From Oceanospirillaceae bacterium (lineage in GTDB: Bacteria > Pseudomonadota > Gammaproteobacteria > Pseudomonadales > Balneatricaceae): a stretch of 58,051 bases of DNA. The position numbers and the translations under genes were made by a program. The stretch spans positions 1-58,051 of the forward strand of contig JABSRA010000022.1 of the NCBI GenBank assembly GCA_013215445.1, given 5' to 3'. Of the stretch, positions 1 through 8,904 are shown one piece after another (position 1 is the first letter of the stretch; each line of letters begins with the position of its first letter). The notes below the pieces were generated by a model. That model was given only the letters and a program-made list of their open reading frames with translations, was not told the origin of the DNA and ran no database searches.

Positions 1-26
1 TGGTCAACAAAACCTAGCTCGATTAA

Positions 27-1205
27 TCAAGCATATTTTGACTCTAATGCGGCCATTACACCGCGTATCTCTGCCAGGCCTTTCATCCGTCCAATCAGTG
101 AATAACCCGGGTTGGTTTTTTTCTCGATATCGTCTAATAGCAGATGACCATGATCTGGACGCAGTGGTATTTGCCAATCGCTGCGCCCCTGCTGGCGTCT
201 TCTTTGCTCCTCTTTGAGCAGGGTGTCTATCACCCCCACTAAATCGAGATCTCCCGCTAAATGATCCGATTCAAAGAAGGACCCATTCTCGCCACGCTTG
301 ATGTTACGCAAATGCGTAAAGTGCACCCTATCGGCAAATTCGCCAGCCATCGCCACTAAGTGATTATCGGCAAGCGGCCCCAGTGATCCGGTGCAAAAAG
401 TAATACCATTTGATAATGAGGGAACCGCGGCAAAAATAGCCCGGTAATCTTCAGCATTACTCACCACTCGCGGTAAACCAAACAGCGAAAACGGTGGATC
501 ATCTGGGTGCAGGCACATATTTACCCCCACAGATTCTGCCACTGGAATGATTTCTGTTAAAAAGGCAATCAAGTTATCGCGAAATCCAACACTGTCTATT
601 GCTGCATAATCAGCAAGCTTGGCCAAAATTCCCGGCCGGTCATGGAATAGTTCAGCACCGGGTAGGCCCGCGATGATGGTCTGCTCAAGGGTGGTAATTT
701 GTATGGCTGATAACTCAGAAAAACGAGCTTTTGCACGGGTTAGCAAATCAGCTGGATAATCATCCGCTGCGTTGGGCCGCTTGAGCACAAGAACGTCATA
801 GGCGACAAAATCAACCATCTCAAAACGCAGGGCAAAACCACCATTAGGTGCCGGGTAATACAGATCCGTCCGAGTCCAGTCTACGACCGGCATAAAATTA
901 TAACAAATCGTTTTCACCCCGGCCTTGGCCAGAATACGAATAGTTTCTTTATAAGCATCTATATATTTGCCGGCTTCAGGGGTCGCCAATTTAATTGATG
1001 TGTGTACAGGAATACTCTCAACCACTGCCCAGACCAGACCTGCCGCTTCAATCTCTTCGCGCCGCTGAATAACACTTTCTTCTGACCATGCCTGGCCTTC
1101 GTAAGTATCGTGTAAAGCGGTGACAATACCAGTCGCACCTGTCTGTTTTATCTGCTCCAACGACACTGGGTCGCTGGGTCCATACCATCGCCACGTCTGT
1201 AACAT
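27..1205 (-). CDS. uxuA: Mannonate dehydratase UxuA
   Basis: Dehydrates D-mannonate to 2-keto-3-deoxygluconate in hexuronate (glucuronate) catabolism, in the cytoplasm. The protein matches the UxuA family along its whole length: the N-terminal block TWRWYGPSDPVSL, the YNFMPVVDWTRTDL segment, the metal-binding region VNMCLHPDDPPFS, HFTHLRNIKR, and the C-terminal RPDHGHLLLDDI followed by KTNPGYSLIGRMKGLAE. About 392 residues, the normal size. I start it at the ATG at 1205 because GAGGAG lies five bases upstream; a GTG two codons earlier would sit directly on that ribosome site. It is transcribed away from the GntR gene, and a repeated operator-like motif lies about 40 bp upstream, suggesting control by that regulator. 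No neighbouring uxuB or kdgK is visible because the window ends here. Confidence 0.96.
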   Translation of the reverse strand: MLQTWRWYGPSDPVSLEQIKQTGATGIVTALHDTYEGQAWSEESVIQRREEIEAAGLVWAVVESIPVHTSIKLATPEAGKYIDAYKETIRILAKAGVKTICYNFMPVVDWTRTDLYYPAPNGGFALRFEMVDFVAYDVLVLKRPNAADDYPADLLTRAKARFSELSAIQITTLEQTIIAGLPGAELFHDRPGILAKLADYAAIDSVGFRDNLIAFLTEIIPVAESVGVNMCLHPDDPPFSLFGLPRVVSNAEDYRAIFAAVPSLSNGITFCTGSLGPLADNHLVAMAGEFADRVHFTHLRNIKRGENGSFFESDHLAGDLDLVGVIDTLLKEEQRRRQQGRSDWQIPLRPDHGHLLLDDIEKKTNPGYSLIGRMKGLAEIRGVMAALESKYA

Positions 1206-1243
1206 GCGCACTCCTCTATGGGCTTAATTTCAGCCACTATCTC

Positions 1244-1258
1244 GTATTGGTACAACAA
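1244..1258. promoter_or_regulatory. Operator-like motif, copy 1 (uxuA side)
   Basis: The motif GTATTGGTACAACAA lies about 40 bp upstream of uxuA. A near copy, GTACTGGCCCAACAA, occurs at 1385-1399 just before the divergent GntR gene; 12 of 15 positions agree. Its ATTGGT and ACAAAT flanks form an imperfect palindrome, as expected for a FadR-type GntR operator. Assignment to this regulator is inference from position. Confidence 0.5.
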
Positions 1259-1384
1259 ATACAAGATTGTAAAATTAAATTTATGGATAAATCCATATTC
1301 TCTCAAACACATTAAATTTTCAAGTTACTGTTTTAAAGTCTATATTTAAAATTTGTGGTTATTTTAATTAAAGTAAGGCACTCT

Positions 1385-1399
1385 GTACTGGCCCAACAA
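1385..1399. promoter_or_regulatory. Operator-like motif, copy 2 (regulator side)
   Basis: The motif GTACTGGCCCAACAA ends 14 bp before the GTG start of the GntR regulator and matches the copy at 1244-1258 in the same orientation. Occupancy here would cover the transcription or translation start, which suggests autoregulation. This is inference from the repeat and its placement. Confidence 0.45.
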
Positions 1400-1413
1400 T
1401 CAGAGATAACCTT

Positions 1414-2142
1414 GTGTCAAATTCAATCAAATCACCAAACTCTGCGAAACCTAGTTCTACACAGAGCGCTGTTGACCGTCTGGTACAACAAATAAAAGAC
1501 TATATCCGCAGTAACGCTTTGTCGGTTGGGGATAGCTTACCCTCGGAGAGAGAAGTAGGTGAAAAATTTAGCGCCGCACGCAACACCGTCCGTGAAGCTT
1601 TCCGCATTCTTAAGACCTATGGCGTGGTCGAGATCAAACCTAAAATTGGCGCTGTCATTGTCAACCGACATTTGCCTGCCGCCTTAGATTTGTTTTCCTT
1701 CCAATTGGCAATATCACCAGAGAGCTTTCAGGACATTCAAGGCTTTCGCCGTCTGATTGAAGTAGGCTCTGTTGATAGACTATTTAAATATGTGACGGAT
1801 GCTGATATCCAGAAACTATACGATATAAACCTAGCTCTGCTAAATGCATCCGGTGCAAAAGAAGGAGCAGAACAAGACTTTATTTTTCATGTGAGCATGT
1901 TGGCGATTTCAAGAAACAACACAGTAGTCGATGTTTTTTCTATGATGAAACCTATGGTTTCACGCCTCATGGAAACCGGAAAAGAGCAAGACGGGTTACA
2001 AAAAACCTATGAACATCATCAACAGATTATTGACGCTCTCGCCGCCAGAGATCGCCTAGCATTTACCTATTTCATGTCGGCACACTTAGATCAAGGTATG
2101 AAATATGTCAGGGATTCTATAGAGAGCAAAGCGTCGCGATGA
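1414..2142 (+). CDS. GntR-family (FadR/UxuR-like) transcriptional regulator
   Basis: Cytoplasmic DNA-binding regulator of 242 residues. A winged helix-turn-helix spans about residues 18-85, with the family signature LPSEREVGEKFSAARNTVREA and the wing sequence VEIKPKIGAVI. Residues about 100-232 form an FCD effector-binding domain. It starts with GTG; no good in-frame ATG precedes the HTH. It is divergent from uxuA, so it probably responds to a hexuronate or aldonate intermediate and represses uxuA and itself, as UxuR/ExuR do. The two matching 15-bp motifs at 1244 and 1385 support this. The exact ligand is not readable from sequence. Confidence 0.88.
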   Translation: MSNSIKSPNSAKPSSTQSAVDRLVQQIKDYIRSNALSVGDSLPSEREVGEKFSAARNTVREAFRILKTYGVVEIKPKIGAVIVNRHLPAALDLFSFQLAISPESFQDIQGFRRLIEVGSVDRLFKYVTDADIQKLYDINLALLNASGAKEGAEQDFIFHVSMLAISRNNTVVDVFSMMKPMVSRLMETGKEQDGLQKTYEHHQQIIDALAARDRLAFTYFMSAHLDQGMKYVRDSIESKASR

Positions 2143-2191
2143 CAGCCGCCAATGGCTTTGAGTGGGTCTGTCAGAGCATCGGGGGATTTAA

Positions 2192-2548
2192 GATAACTAT
2201 CAATGGCAACGACACTATGTCAGCCTTAATTGCAGGGTTCATCAGCATCTCGCCCAATGGCTTAAAATGGATCTCAAATAAAGGTCGCATCAGCTACCCG
2301 TGGAACTCCAGATTTACTACGCCGGGGGTGGCTGGTCTGATGGGAATTTGCTAGCCATTTATCGAAGCGGTAATACTCACCAACTTCTATCAAAAACTCA
2401 GCGCCCAGCACATTTGCGCCAAGTTCTGAATCAATATTTTTCGCACAGTACAGCACAACAATCAGCGTTCATTAGCCATAAGGCAATTGATATTGGGTAT
2501 AGCTGGAAGTCAGATCAACCTCAAACTACGCATAAAAAAGGCCTTTAG
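2192..2548 (+). pseudogene. Possible decayed coding region, unknown family
   Basis: One reading frame remains protein-like for about 118 codons and is interrupted by a single in-frame TAA at 2279-2281. Upstream of the stop it reads NYQWQRHYVSLN and HQHLAQWLK; downstream it reads VELQIYYAGGGWSDGNLLA. I do not recognise the family. The aromatic and glycine-rich run looks selected rather than random. It follows the GntR gene by about 50 bp. Shorter frames overlapping it on both strands have no support. It could also be chance open sequence. Confidence 0.35.
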
Positions 2549-2572
2549 CTGCCTGCCGTGAAAGACCAAAAC

Positions 2573-2593
2573 ACAGCCCTATATAAGGGCTGT
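2573..2593. terminator. Hairpin terminator downstream of sppA
   Basis: Perfect 8-bp stem ACAGCCCT / AGGGCTGT with loop ATATA. On the minus strand it is followed by GTTTTGG, and on the plus strand by TTTAAG. It sits 26 bp past the sppA stop, so it probably ends the HAD-sppA transcript and may act in both directions. Confidence 0.7.
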
Positions 2594-2618
2594 TTAAGCA
2601 GGCAACTCTCTATTCTAG

Positions 2619-3644
2619 CTATTCTAGGCTGATCCCTTTGCCCAACCCGATCCGGGTGGCCAGTTCACCGGCAAACGAGACACCTAGTCTATCGATTACC
2701 TCTTCCAATGGGGATAAGCCCGGTGAATAATCCGTGAGTTTTGCTACGCCTATCACTTCCCTTGCGACATAACTACTGCTGCCTAGGCCATCGATTAAGC
2801 CATGCGCTAACGCCTGTTCGCCAGTCCAAATCAAACCTGAAAATATCTCATCAGAAACCTTTAATCTATCCCCTCGGCCTTTCTTAACCTGTTCAATAAA
2901 CTGCTTGTGGGTGGTTGCCAATACCGATTGCCAAAACTCTCGATCGGTTTCTTTTAAAGGGCTAAAGGGGTCTAAAAAAGTTTTATGCTCGCCCGATGAG
3001 AGAGCTCTGCGCTCCACACCTAACTTTTCCATTAAACCAACAAAACCAAACCCCGATGAAATCACCCCTATCGATCCGACCAAACTGGCCTTATCTGCAT
3101 AAATATAATCCGCAGCACTGGCGATATAATAGGCACCACTGGCACCAATATCTGTAATTACCGCGTATAATTTCTTCTGTGGATATAGCACCCGTAAGCG
3201 TTTTATTTCATCATAGACATAACCTGACTGCACCGGTGAGCCACCTGGGCTATTAATACGCAAAATAACCGCCTTAGTTTGCTCCGCTTCAAAAGCCCGC
3301 CTTAGCGCACCAATTAACACATCAGCGCTCGCCTCACTTTTGGCAGATATAGGACCGACTAACTCAATAATGGCAGTATGCTGTTCAGACTCATCGCCAA
3401 TTCCACCGATCCCCCCAGTCCCCTGCTGGGAAAGATAATAAAAGCCCAATATTGCAAACAAATAAAGAAAAGTCAGAGATTTAAAGAAAATTCCCCAGCG
3501 CCTTGTCTTGCGCTGTTCACTAAACAGTCCATTGACTAGGTTCTCAATCAGGCGCCACTCTCGCCCGCTACCGTTGCCCTTTACCTTACTGACAGCTTCA
3601 CTCGCCTCATTTTTCTGTTTCTCATCCCAGGGATCATTATTCAC
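2619..3644 (-). CDS. sppA: Signal peptide peptidase SppA, S49 family (short form)
   Basis: Inner-membrane serine protease that degrades cleaved signal peptides. The 341-residue protein has a cytoplasmic N-terminus, one membrane segment at about residues 52-72 (FFKSLTFLYLFAILGFYYL), then an S49 domain. The nucleophile is Ser169 in DIGASGAYY and the general base is Lys221 in SGEHKTFLDPF. Their 52-residue spacing matches the short, single-domain SppA forms. NSPGGSP is the conserved oxyanion-region loop. ATG has GGAGAA upstream. It lies 16 bp after the HAD phosphatase gene and is probably co-transcribed with it. In Pseudomonas these two genes usually follow rluC; here rluC lies about 15 kb away in the same orientation. 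Confidence 0.93.
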   Translation of the reverse strand: MNNDPWDEKQKNEASEAVSKVKGNGSGREWRLIENLVNGLFSEQRKTRRWGIFFKSLTFLYLFAILGFYYLSQQGTGGIGGIGDESEQHTAIIELVGPISAKSEASADVLIGALRRAFEAEQTKAVILRINSPGGSPVQSGYVYDEIKRLRVLYPQKKLYAVITDIGASGAYYIASAADYIYADKASLVGSIGVISSGFGFVGLMEKLGVERRALSSGEHKTFLDPFSPLKETDREFWQSVLATTHKQFIEQVKKGRGDRLKVSDEIFSGLIWTGEQALAHGLIDGLGSSSYVAREVIGVAKLTDYSPGLSPLEEVIDRLGVSFAGELATRIGLGKGISLE

Positions 3645-3660
3645 TGCTTCTCTCCATAAC

Positions 3661-4302
3661 TTAATCTAGCCAATCTTCAATACACTGAAATTGATCAACA
3701 ACCAATAGCGGTTTATATATTTTAAGCCGTTCCACACTATGCATGCCATAACTAACCGCGATACTCGACATATTTATCTGCTGGGCCATTTCTAGATCAT
3801 AACTAGTGTCGCCAATCATCAGCGAGTCACTGACATCAATACCGGCCTGCGACAATATCTGCTGCAACATTAATGGGTCCGGTTTTGATTTCGCTTCATC
3901 GGCACCCCGAGACAAGCTAAAAACCTCCCCGAGCCCAGTTGCATCCAGTACTCGATCAAGGCCGCGTCTACTTTTACCTGTGGCCACCGCCAGTACATAA
4001 CCTTTAGCTTTTAAACGTCGCAATGAGCTAACCACATTTTTGTAGAGCGGTGTCTCAGTCTTGTCATCCTTTGCATAATGTTCAGAATAGGCTCTCTGTA
4101 ATAATCTATTATCCGCGGCACTGATCCCCGGTATCATTATTTTATTTGCCTGCTCTAAAGAGAGCCCAATTATATTGCGAACAGCACCACACGAGGGCAC
4201 CGCAAGAGAGAGATGCTGCGCGGCCTGCTGCATGCTAGATACAATTTTTTGGGATGAATCCATAAGAGTTCCATCCCAGTCAAATATTAATAATTTATAC
4301 AT
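3661..4302 (-). CDS. HAD-superfamily phosphatase (Gph/YieH-like, subfamily IA)
   Basis: Cytoplasmic phosphatase of 213 residues. HAD motif I is DWDGTLMDS, with Asp8 as nucleophile and Asp10 as acid/base. The motif II threonine is in VATGKSRRGL, the motif III lysine is in KSKPDP, and motif IV is IGDTSYDLEMA. An alpha-helical cap lies between motifs I and II, typical of phosphoglycolate phosphatase relatives. The ribosome site AGGTGG precedes the ATG. It is the first gene of a two-gene unit with sppA. Homologues beside rluC/sppA are generally annotated as HAD-IA hydrolases with unproven substrate, so I do not assign phosphoglycolate specifically. Confidence 0.88.
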   Translation of the reverse strand: MYKLLIFDWDGTLMDSSQKIVSSMQQAAQHLSLAVPSCGAVRNIIGLSLEQANKIMIPGISAADNRLLQRAYSEHYAKDDKTETPLYKNVVSSLRRLKAKGYVLAVATGKSRRGLDRVLDATGLGEVFSLSRGADEAKSKPDPLMLQQILSQAGIDVSDSLMIGDTSYDLEMAQQINMSSIAVSYGMHSVERLKIYKPLLVVDQFQCIEDWLD

Positions 4303-4472
4303 TCATCCACCTTTTTAATAGATGCCAACACTACTACTTAACTTATGGTAATAATTGACTTTTTTCATACAACTGTTCAATTTTTAATCCATGACGCCAT
4401 ACAAAATGTTATGCTTTTAGCCTATAATAAACTAATAATGATAATAACAGCACTACTCGCGGAATCCACCCT

Positions 4473-5702
4473 ATGCAGGCGCCAAAAGCTTTTAAAAAAC
4501 AGACCCTTATGGCACGTCAGCCAATATTCAATGGTAATATTGAAACTGTCGCCTATGAGCTACTCTATCGTGCCGATAATAACAATAATGTCGCTGTTTT
4601 TGATTTTTCTGGCTCACTTGCCACTATTAACGTCCTGCTAAATGCATTTACCTCGATCTATCAAAAGAAACAATTAAAACGGGTGCCGGCCTTTATAAAT
4701 CTAACCTATGATCTTATCGTCAATAATACACTGCCTAAACTGCCCACTAATCAAATAGTATTAGAAATTCTTGAAGACGTTACAGTAACAGCAGAATTAA
4801 TTCGCAGTGTGAAGAGTTTAAGAAAAAAAGGCTATACCATTGCCCTCGACGATTTTCTCTACGATGATAAATTTGTTCCACTGTTAGAGCTCGCCCACAT
4901 CATTAAAGTAGATGTACTCAATATGAGTTTTGAGCAAGTTAGCCAACAAGTCGAAAAACTCAAGCGCTACAAGTTAATCCTACTTGCCGAAAAAATTGAA
5001 ACTCATGAGATGCTCGAACACTGCCAAAAACTAGGTTTTACCTTGTTTCAAGGCTACTTCCTAGCCAAACCCGAGATTATTCAGGGCCAGACGATCAATG
5101 CCTCTCAAACCCAAACTCTGGCCATTATCCAAGAGTTGCAAAAACCCAACGCAAATGCCAATGATATTGAACAACTTATTCTTCGAGACCCAGCGTTCGC
5201 CTTTAAATTGTTACGTATCGTAAACTCTAGCGCGCATAATTTAGTCAGAGAAATAAATTCTATTGTTGAAGCAATCAATATATTAGGCATCCCAGAGGTA
5301 AAAAAATGGGCGCTGATCATTATCATGACTTCAAACCAACAAAAATCTGAAGAATTAGTCAGAGATTTACTGATTAGAGGACACATGTGCGAGCAGATCG
5401 CTCTCGCCAGTGGCATTAACAATGCCAGCGGTTATATGATCGCCGGCCTGATATCAGGGGCTAATGCACTGCTTGATATAGAAATGAACGAACTGCTCTC
5501 GCAAATTCCACTGAGTCGTGAAATAAAAACCGCCATCACTGAAGGCCGCGGCCAAATGGGAGTAATTTTACACAATACTATCAACTTTGGCCGGGGAAAC
5601 TGGAGTGATATATCCCATGAGTTCGATGAGGGGGTCTATAACCATGCCTATCACCAGAGCCTACATTGGGTGAGTGACTCAATGGGGGCTATTAACGCCT
5701 AA
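4473..5702 (+). CDS. EAL-HDOD signalling protein (YuxH-like), copy 1
   Basis: 409-residue cytoplasmic protein with an N-terminal EAL-type domain (about 10-200) and a C-terminal HDOD domain (about 205-390). The EAL signature is YELLYR at 28-33. The metal-site region reads ALDDF at 124-128 followed by LYDD instead of the usual GTG. The later motifs KVDVL, AEKIET and FQGYFLAKP retain the Lys, both Glu and the Gln-Gly. It may therefore bind c-di-GMP but be a weak or inactive phosphodiesterase. HDOD domains commonly mediate signalling output; the block IVNSSAHNLVREINSIVEA is conserved in both copies. A paralogue aligning over 409 residues without gaps is at 11109-12338. The promoter region is A/T-rich and the ribosome site is weak. 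The pair brackets the haem sensor, chemoreceptor and cytochrome genes. Confidence 0.9.
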   Translation: MQAPKAFKKQTLMARQPIFNGNIETVAYELLYRADNNNNVAVFDFSGSLATINVLLNAFTSIYQKKQLKRVPAFINLTYDLIVNNTLPKLPTNQIVLEILEDVTVTAELIRSVKSLRKKGYTIALDDFLYDDKFVPLLELAHIIKVDVLNMSFEQVSQQVEKLKRYKLILLAEKIETHEMLEHCQKLGFTLFQGYFLAKPEIIQGQTINASQTQTLAIIQELQKPNANANDIEQLILRDPAFAFKLLRIVNSSAHNLVREINSIVEAINILGIPEVKKWALIIIMTSNQQKSEELVRDLLIRGHMCEQIALASGINNASGYMIAGLISGANALLDIEMNELLSQIPLSREIKTAITEGRGQMGVILHNTINFGRGNWSDISHEFDEGVYNHAYHQSLHWVSDSMGAINA

Positions 5703-6230
5703 AACGGACCGACCGAATAATTCACTGCTGGTACTAAGCAGTAACTGAATCGAATATACTTCTAACCATTGCTGCAACATCACCTAACTAGCTTAGCGAT
5801 CCATGCCCTATAGAACAACCGACTTACCTTGCAAGCAAGCAAGCAACATTTAACGATTAATTCGCCGCCCTCTCAAGACTAATCTAACATTGAGCATGTG
5901 CAATCATGCTTTGAGTCTTGTTTCGTCTCAATCATCCTCGAATCATAACCAGCTCCAATAATCGATCACTTTACGCTCTGCGCCACTAGCCACTAAAACC
6001 AATATACCCTACTGACTTTCACACCACCTTGGGACAATTTTTAAGATCACAACAATGGATCTGCTATTGATATCGCCCAGCCCTAGCACGACTGCAGATT
6101 GAAGCAGATAGGCCTATAACAATGATCCAGATAAATTTAAAAAATCATTGCTAAAAAATAAAGTTGACTATACTGAGCTATATAAAATCAACAATGATGA
6201 TGATCAAGCCCAATAAAAAGGAGCACAACA
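5703..6230. other. Intergenic region upstream of the haem-sensor operon
   Basis: No convincing coding sequence in this 528-bp gap. It holds a short GCAAGCAAGCAAGCAA run near 5831, the nested palindrome at 5874-5920, and a possible sigma-70 promoter with TATACT at 6169-6174 and TTGCTA at 6148-6153. The 15-bp spacing is short, so that promoter is only tentative. The strong ribosome site AAAAGGAG lies just before 6231. Confidence 0.4.
5874..5920. repeat. Nested two-stage palindrome
   Basis: The outer arms CAAGACT (5874-5880) and AGTCTTG (5914-5920) enclose an inner hairpin AGCATG / CATGCT (5893-5898, 5905-5910). The left side has a 12-nt unpaired stretch and the right side only three. TTTCG follows. 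It may be a distal terminator for the upstream EAL-HDOD gene or a structured element. Similar architecture recurs at 8689-8730 and 27014-27070. Confidence 0.45.
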
Positions 6231-6956
6231 ATGAATCTTAATCGCTTTTTATGCAGTCTATTAGGTATTTTTATGATGGTGCCAACACTGAGTTATGCAT
6301 TATCAGAAGATAATATCAGTGAAGAGCTTACTTCCTTATACCGCGCAGCAAGAAAAGTAGTTTCTGTAAATCAAGGCCATATCAACAAGATAGACATCGG
6401 TGATAAAGGCTTATCCGGCGAGGTGGTCGTTGCTAAGGCATTAGACAATTATACGCAAGCGACTGGCAATGTATTAGACATCGATAATTTGAGCTCAGCC
6501 CAAACCGCCATGTTAGATGCAGTCAGCGAAGTAATGGACCAAAACCAAGACCTAATCAACGAACAAGGGGTGGGTTTTAAGGGGTTCTTACCGGCAATTT
6601 TTGCCAGACAGCTAGCCACTACTTTTAATGGAAAAATGTCGGGCAAAATGAAAATAAAGTTAACGGCTCCCAAAAAATATGTACGCAATAGATCGAATAG
6701 GCCCGATAAATGGGAACACAATATAATTGAGAACATGTTCAAACAAAGCACTTATCCAAAGGGACAACCTTTTTCAGAAATAAGCGCAGTTAAGGGAAAA
6801 TCTGCCTATCGGTTCATCCTACCTGAATATTATGGACAGTCTTGTTTAGCCTGCCATGGGGGCCCTAAAGGAGAAAGGGATATATCTGGTGGTAAAAAGG
6901 AAGGTGGTGTATTGGGCGAATTAGGTGGTGCGATTAGTTTAATTATTTACCAATAG
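6231..6956 (+). CDS. Secreted Tll0287-like (DUF3365) haem-binding sensor protein
   Basis: 241 residues with a signal peptide (about 1-24, hydrophobic LLGIFMMVPTLSYA) and then a DUF3365/Tll0287-like domain. The signature is a single CxxCH haem c site, CLACH, at 205-209, just after the domain's FILPEYYGQS segment and followed by a Gly-rich tail. Domains of this family are usually extracytoplasmic sensor modules fused to chemoreceptors, kinases or diguanylate cyclases. Here the domain is a free-standing periplasmic protein encoded 24 bp before a chemoreceptor, so it probably acts as that receptor's partner in redox or gas sensing (inference). The ribosome site AAAAGGAG is strong. It needs the cytochrome c maturation system, which is not in this window. 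Confidence 0.87.
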   Translation: MNLNRFLCSLLGIFMMVPTLSYALSEDNISEELTSLYRAARKVVSVNQGHINKIDIGDKGLSGEVVVAKALDNYTQATGNVLDIDNLSSAQTAMLDAVSEVMDQNQDLINEQGVGFKGFLPAIFARQLATTFNGKMSGKMKIKLTAPKKYVRNRSNRPDKWEHNIIENMFKQSTYPKGQPFSEISAVKGKSAYRFILPEYYGQSCLACHGGPKGERDISGGKKEGGVLGELGGAISLIIYQ

Positions 6957-6980
6957 AACATAAATGGTGGCGATAACATT

Positions 6981-8687
6981 ATGAAAATTTCGACTAAACT
7001 TAGTATTGGTAACATGAGTTTCTCTACGGTTGTCACCATAGCTTTCCTCTACATAATAATGGGTGTACAGACAACCTCGGATATCAGTATTGAACAACAA
7101 GGATTTGTAAACCAGCAAATCCAAGCCATTAGTTTGCAGGAAAATATACTTCAGCTGCAAACTATCGAAAGAAATAAGCTGATGTTGATCATTGAGATTG
7201 ATCAGGAATTTCGAAACTTACGTGCTTGGTTACTGGATTTATCTGTCAGCTGGTTAAATGAAGCTGAAGATAATGCCAATATCTCACTCGAGCGACTTGA
7301 ACTGCAGCTAGCTGAGCTAGAGAAAGTCGATGCTGATTTAGCCCAAAATCTGTCGCAGAAAATAGACCAATTATTTGAGCTTATGCTGATTGCTGTTGAT
7401 TCTTATGTTGATGAAAACCGTGTTCAAGGCAATTCAATGGTGTCCGATGGACGGATTATTGTCGAAGATATAGAAGTATTAATCAACAATTTTAAACAAA
7501 ACAGTAATGAAATACTGAATAGTTTTAGTCAACAAGCCAGCGAATCTGGCCGTAGCGTGACACTCTCTGGCATTAAAGTAAAACACTCAGCAGATGCCAT
7601 CGTTGCTAATAATTCAGCATTGTTCACCATCTCTCTGATAATTATCGTGGTGATTATCTTTCTCAGTGTTGCCTTCAGTTATTTGATGCGCCGAGCAATA
7701 TGCCTGCCAATGGATCGATTGCGCAGAACAGTCGAAAGAATTCAACAAGAATCAGATCTTACCCTGAGATTTGATGTCAAGACTATGGATGAAATTGGTG
7801 TCACCGGAACCGCCTTCAACTTAATGATGGAGCAGTTTGCCGGCATCGTAAGTCAGGTCAGTGACGCCTGTTTAGAATTAGATCGGGGGATATCGAACTT
7901 AGTCAGTTTAATGCAACACGCTAAAGAAGGCGTGGTTAAACAACAGCGAGCTACCGTGGAAGTAGCAACTGCTATTACGCAAATGGCATCCACCGTACAA
8001 GGTATATCCGAGCATACTCAGCAGGCAACCCTCTCCATGGGAGAAGCCCAAGAGTCGGCATCCAAGGGACGTGAAATGGTCGATAGTTCGACCTTAGATA
8101 CTCAGAAATTATCCAAACTGATGTCTCGGGCTGATCTAGCGATGCGCGATGTTGAAAAATTTAGTAATGATATTGGCAGTGTGTTAGAAGTGATAGGCAG
8201 TGTTTCAAGCCAAACCAATTTACTCGCCCTGAATGCCGCGATTGAAGCGGCGCGAGCAGGTGAAGCGGGCCGAGGTTTCGCCGTCGTCGCCGATGAAGTG
8301 CGTATGTTGGCACAAAAGACCCATTCTTCTACTGTGGAAATCAACAACATTATCTCAAATTTACAATCGGGTACTCATGATGCGGTTGATTTAATGACGG
8401 ATGGCAATAATGAGGCACTACATGTCTCAAAACAAGCCGAAGAAACTGGCGTCTCATTTGAGAATATTGAACAAAAAATACATGAAATTAGCGATTTTAA
8501 TACCATGATAGCCACCTCGGCAGAAGAGCAAACGCTGGTCGTTAATGATATCAACCACAATATCACCGACATCAATAAAAGATTTGCAAGGACCACCGCT
8601 GCCGTTGAAAGCACCATGGATGCAAGTGAAGATATTCTGAAGTTATCTCGTGACCTTGCCTCCTTAGTTAAAATATTTAAGGTCTAA
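6981..8687 (+). CDS. Methyl-accepting chemotaxis protein
   Basis: 568-residue inner-membrane chemoreceptor. TM1 lies at about residues 10-30 and TM2 at about 213-235. Between them is a roughly 180-residue, mostly helical periplasmic domain without cysteines or a CxxCH site. A HAMP domain follows (about 236-290), then a long cytoplasmic coiled coil. The conserved signalling tip is at about 411-447 ([20 protein letters not shown], then [16 protein letters not shown]). No C-terminal CheR/CheB-docking pentapeptide is seen. The gene directly follows the haem protein gene in a probable two-gene operon, so the helical periplasmic domain may receive its signal from that protein rather than bind haem itself (inference). 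Confidence 0.95.
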   Translation: MKISTKLSIGNMSFSTVVTIAFLYIIMGVQTTSDISIEQQGFVNQQIQAISLQENILQLQTIERNKLMLIIEIDQEFRNLRAWLLDLSVSWLNEAEDNANISLERLELQLAELEKVDADLAQNLSQKIDQLFELMLIAVDSYVDENRVQGNSMVSDGRIIVEDIEVLINNFKQNSNEILNSFSQQASESGRSVTLSGIKVKHSADAIVANNSALFTISLIIIVVIIFLSVAFSYLMRRAICLPMDRLRRTVERIQQESDLTLRFDVKTMDEIGVTGTAFNLMMEQFAGIVSQVSDACLELDRGISNLVSLMQHAKEGVVKQQRATVEVATAITQMASTVQGISEHTQQATLSMGEAQESASKGREMVDSSTLDTQKLSKLMSRADLAMRDVEKFSNDIGSVLEVIGSVSSQTNLLALNAAIEAARAGEAGRGFAVVADEVRMLAQKTHSSTVEINNIISNLQSGTHDAVDLMTDGNNEALHVSKQAEETGVSFENIEQKIHEISDFNTMIATSAEEQTLVVNDINHNITDINKRFARTTAAVESTMDASEDILKLSRDLASLVKIFKV

Positions 8688-8688
8688 A

Positions 8689-8730
8689 CCAAGGTATTGA
8701 TAATGCTTAATTTATTTAAGCATTCCTTGG
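8689..8730. terminator. Nested hairpin after the chemoreceptor gene
   Basis: Outer stem CCAAGG / CCTTGG (8689-8694, 8725-8730) around an inner perfect 9-bp stem AATGCTTAA / TTAAGCATT with loop TTTAT. It begins right after the stop codon. Only ATTTATT follows, so Rho-independent termination is plausible but not textbook. Confidence 0.6.
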
Positions 8731-8904
8731 ATTTATTGCAATGAGACCTCGCGAGTGCAGGTCACACAATAAAATCGTTTAAACAACAGAACCCACCAAC
8801 CCCGCTTCTTAAACGTAGAGCCATTGCTAGCGCCCTATTCTCAAGTGCTTATCTCATGCCCTAGTTTAAAAGTACTTATAAAACAAATCCGGCAGCCAAT
8901 AATT

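Noticed and set aside
5829..5846. GCAAGCAAGCAAGCAA run as a regulatory repeat or slippage site
   Set aside because: Short, single occurrence, in a gene-free gap; no link to a coding start.
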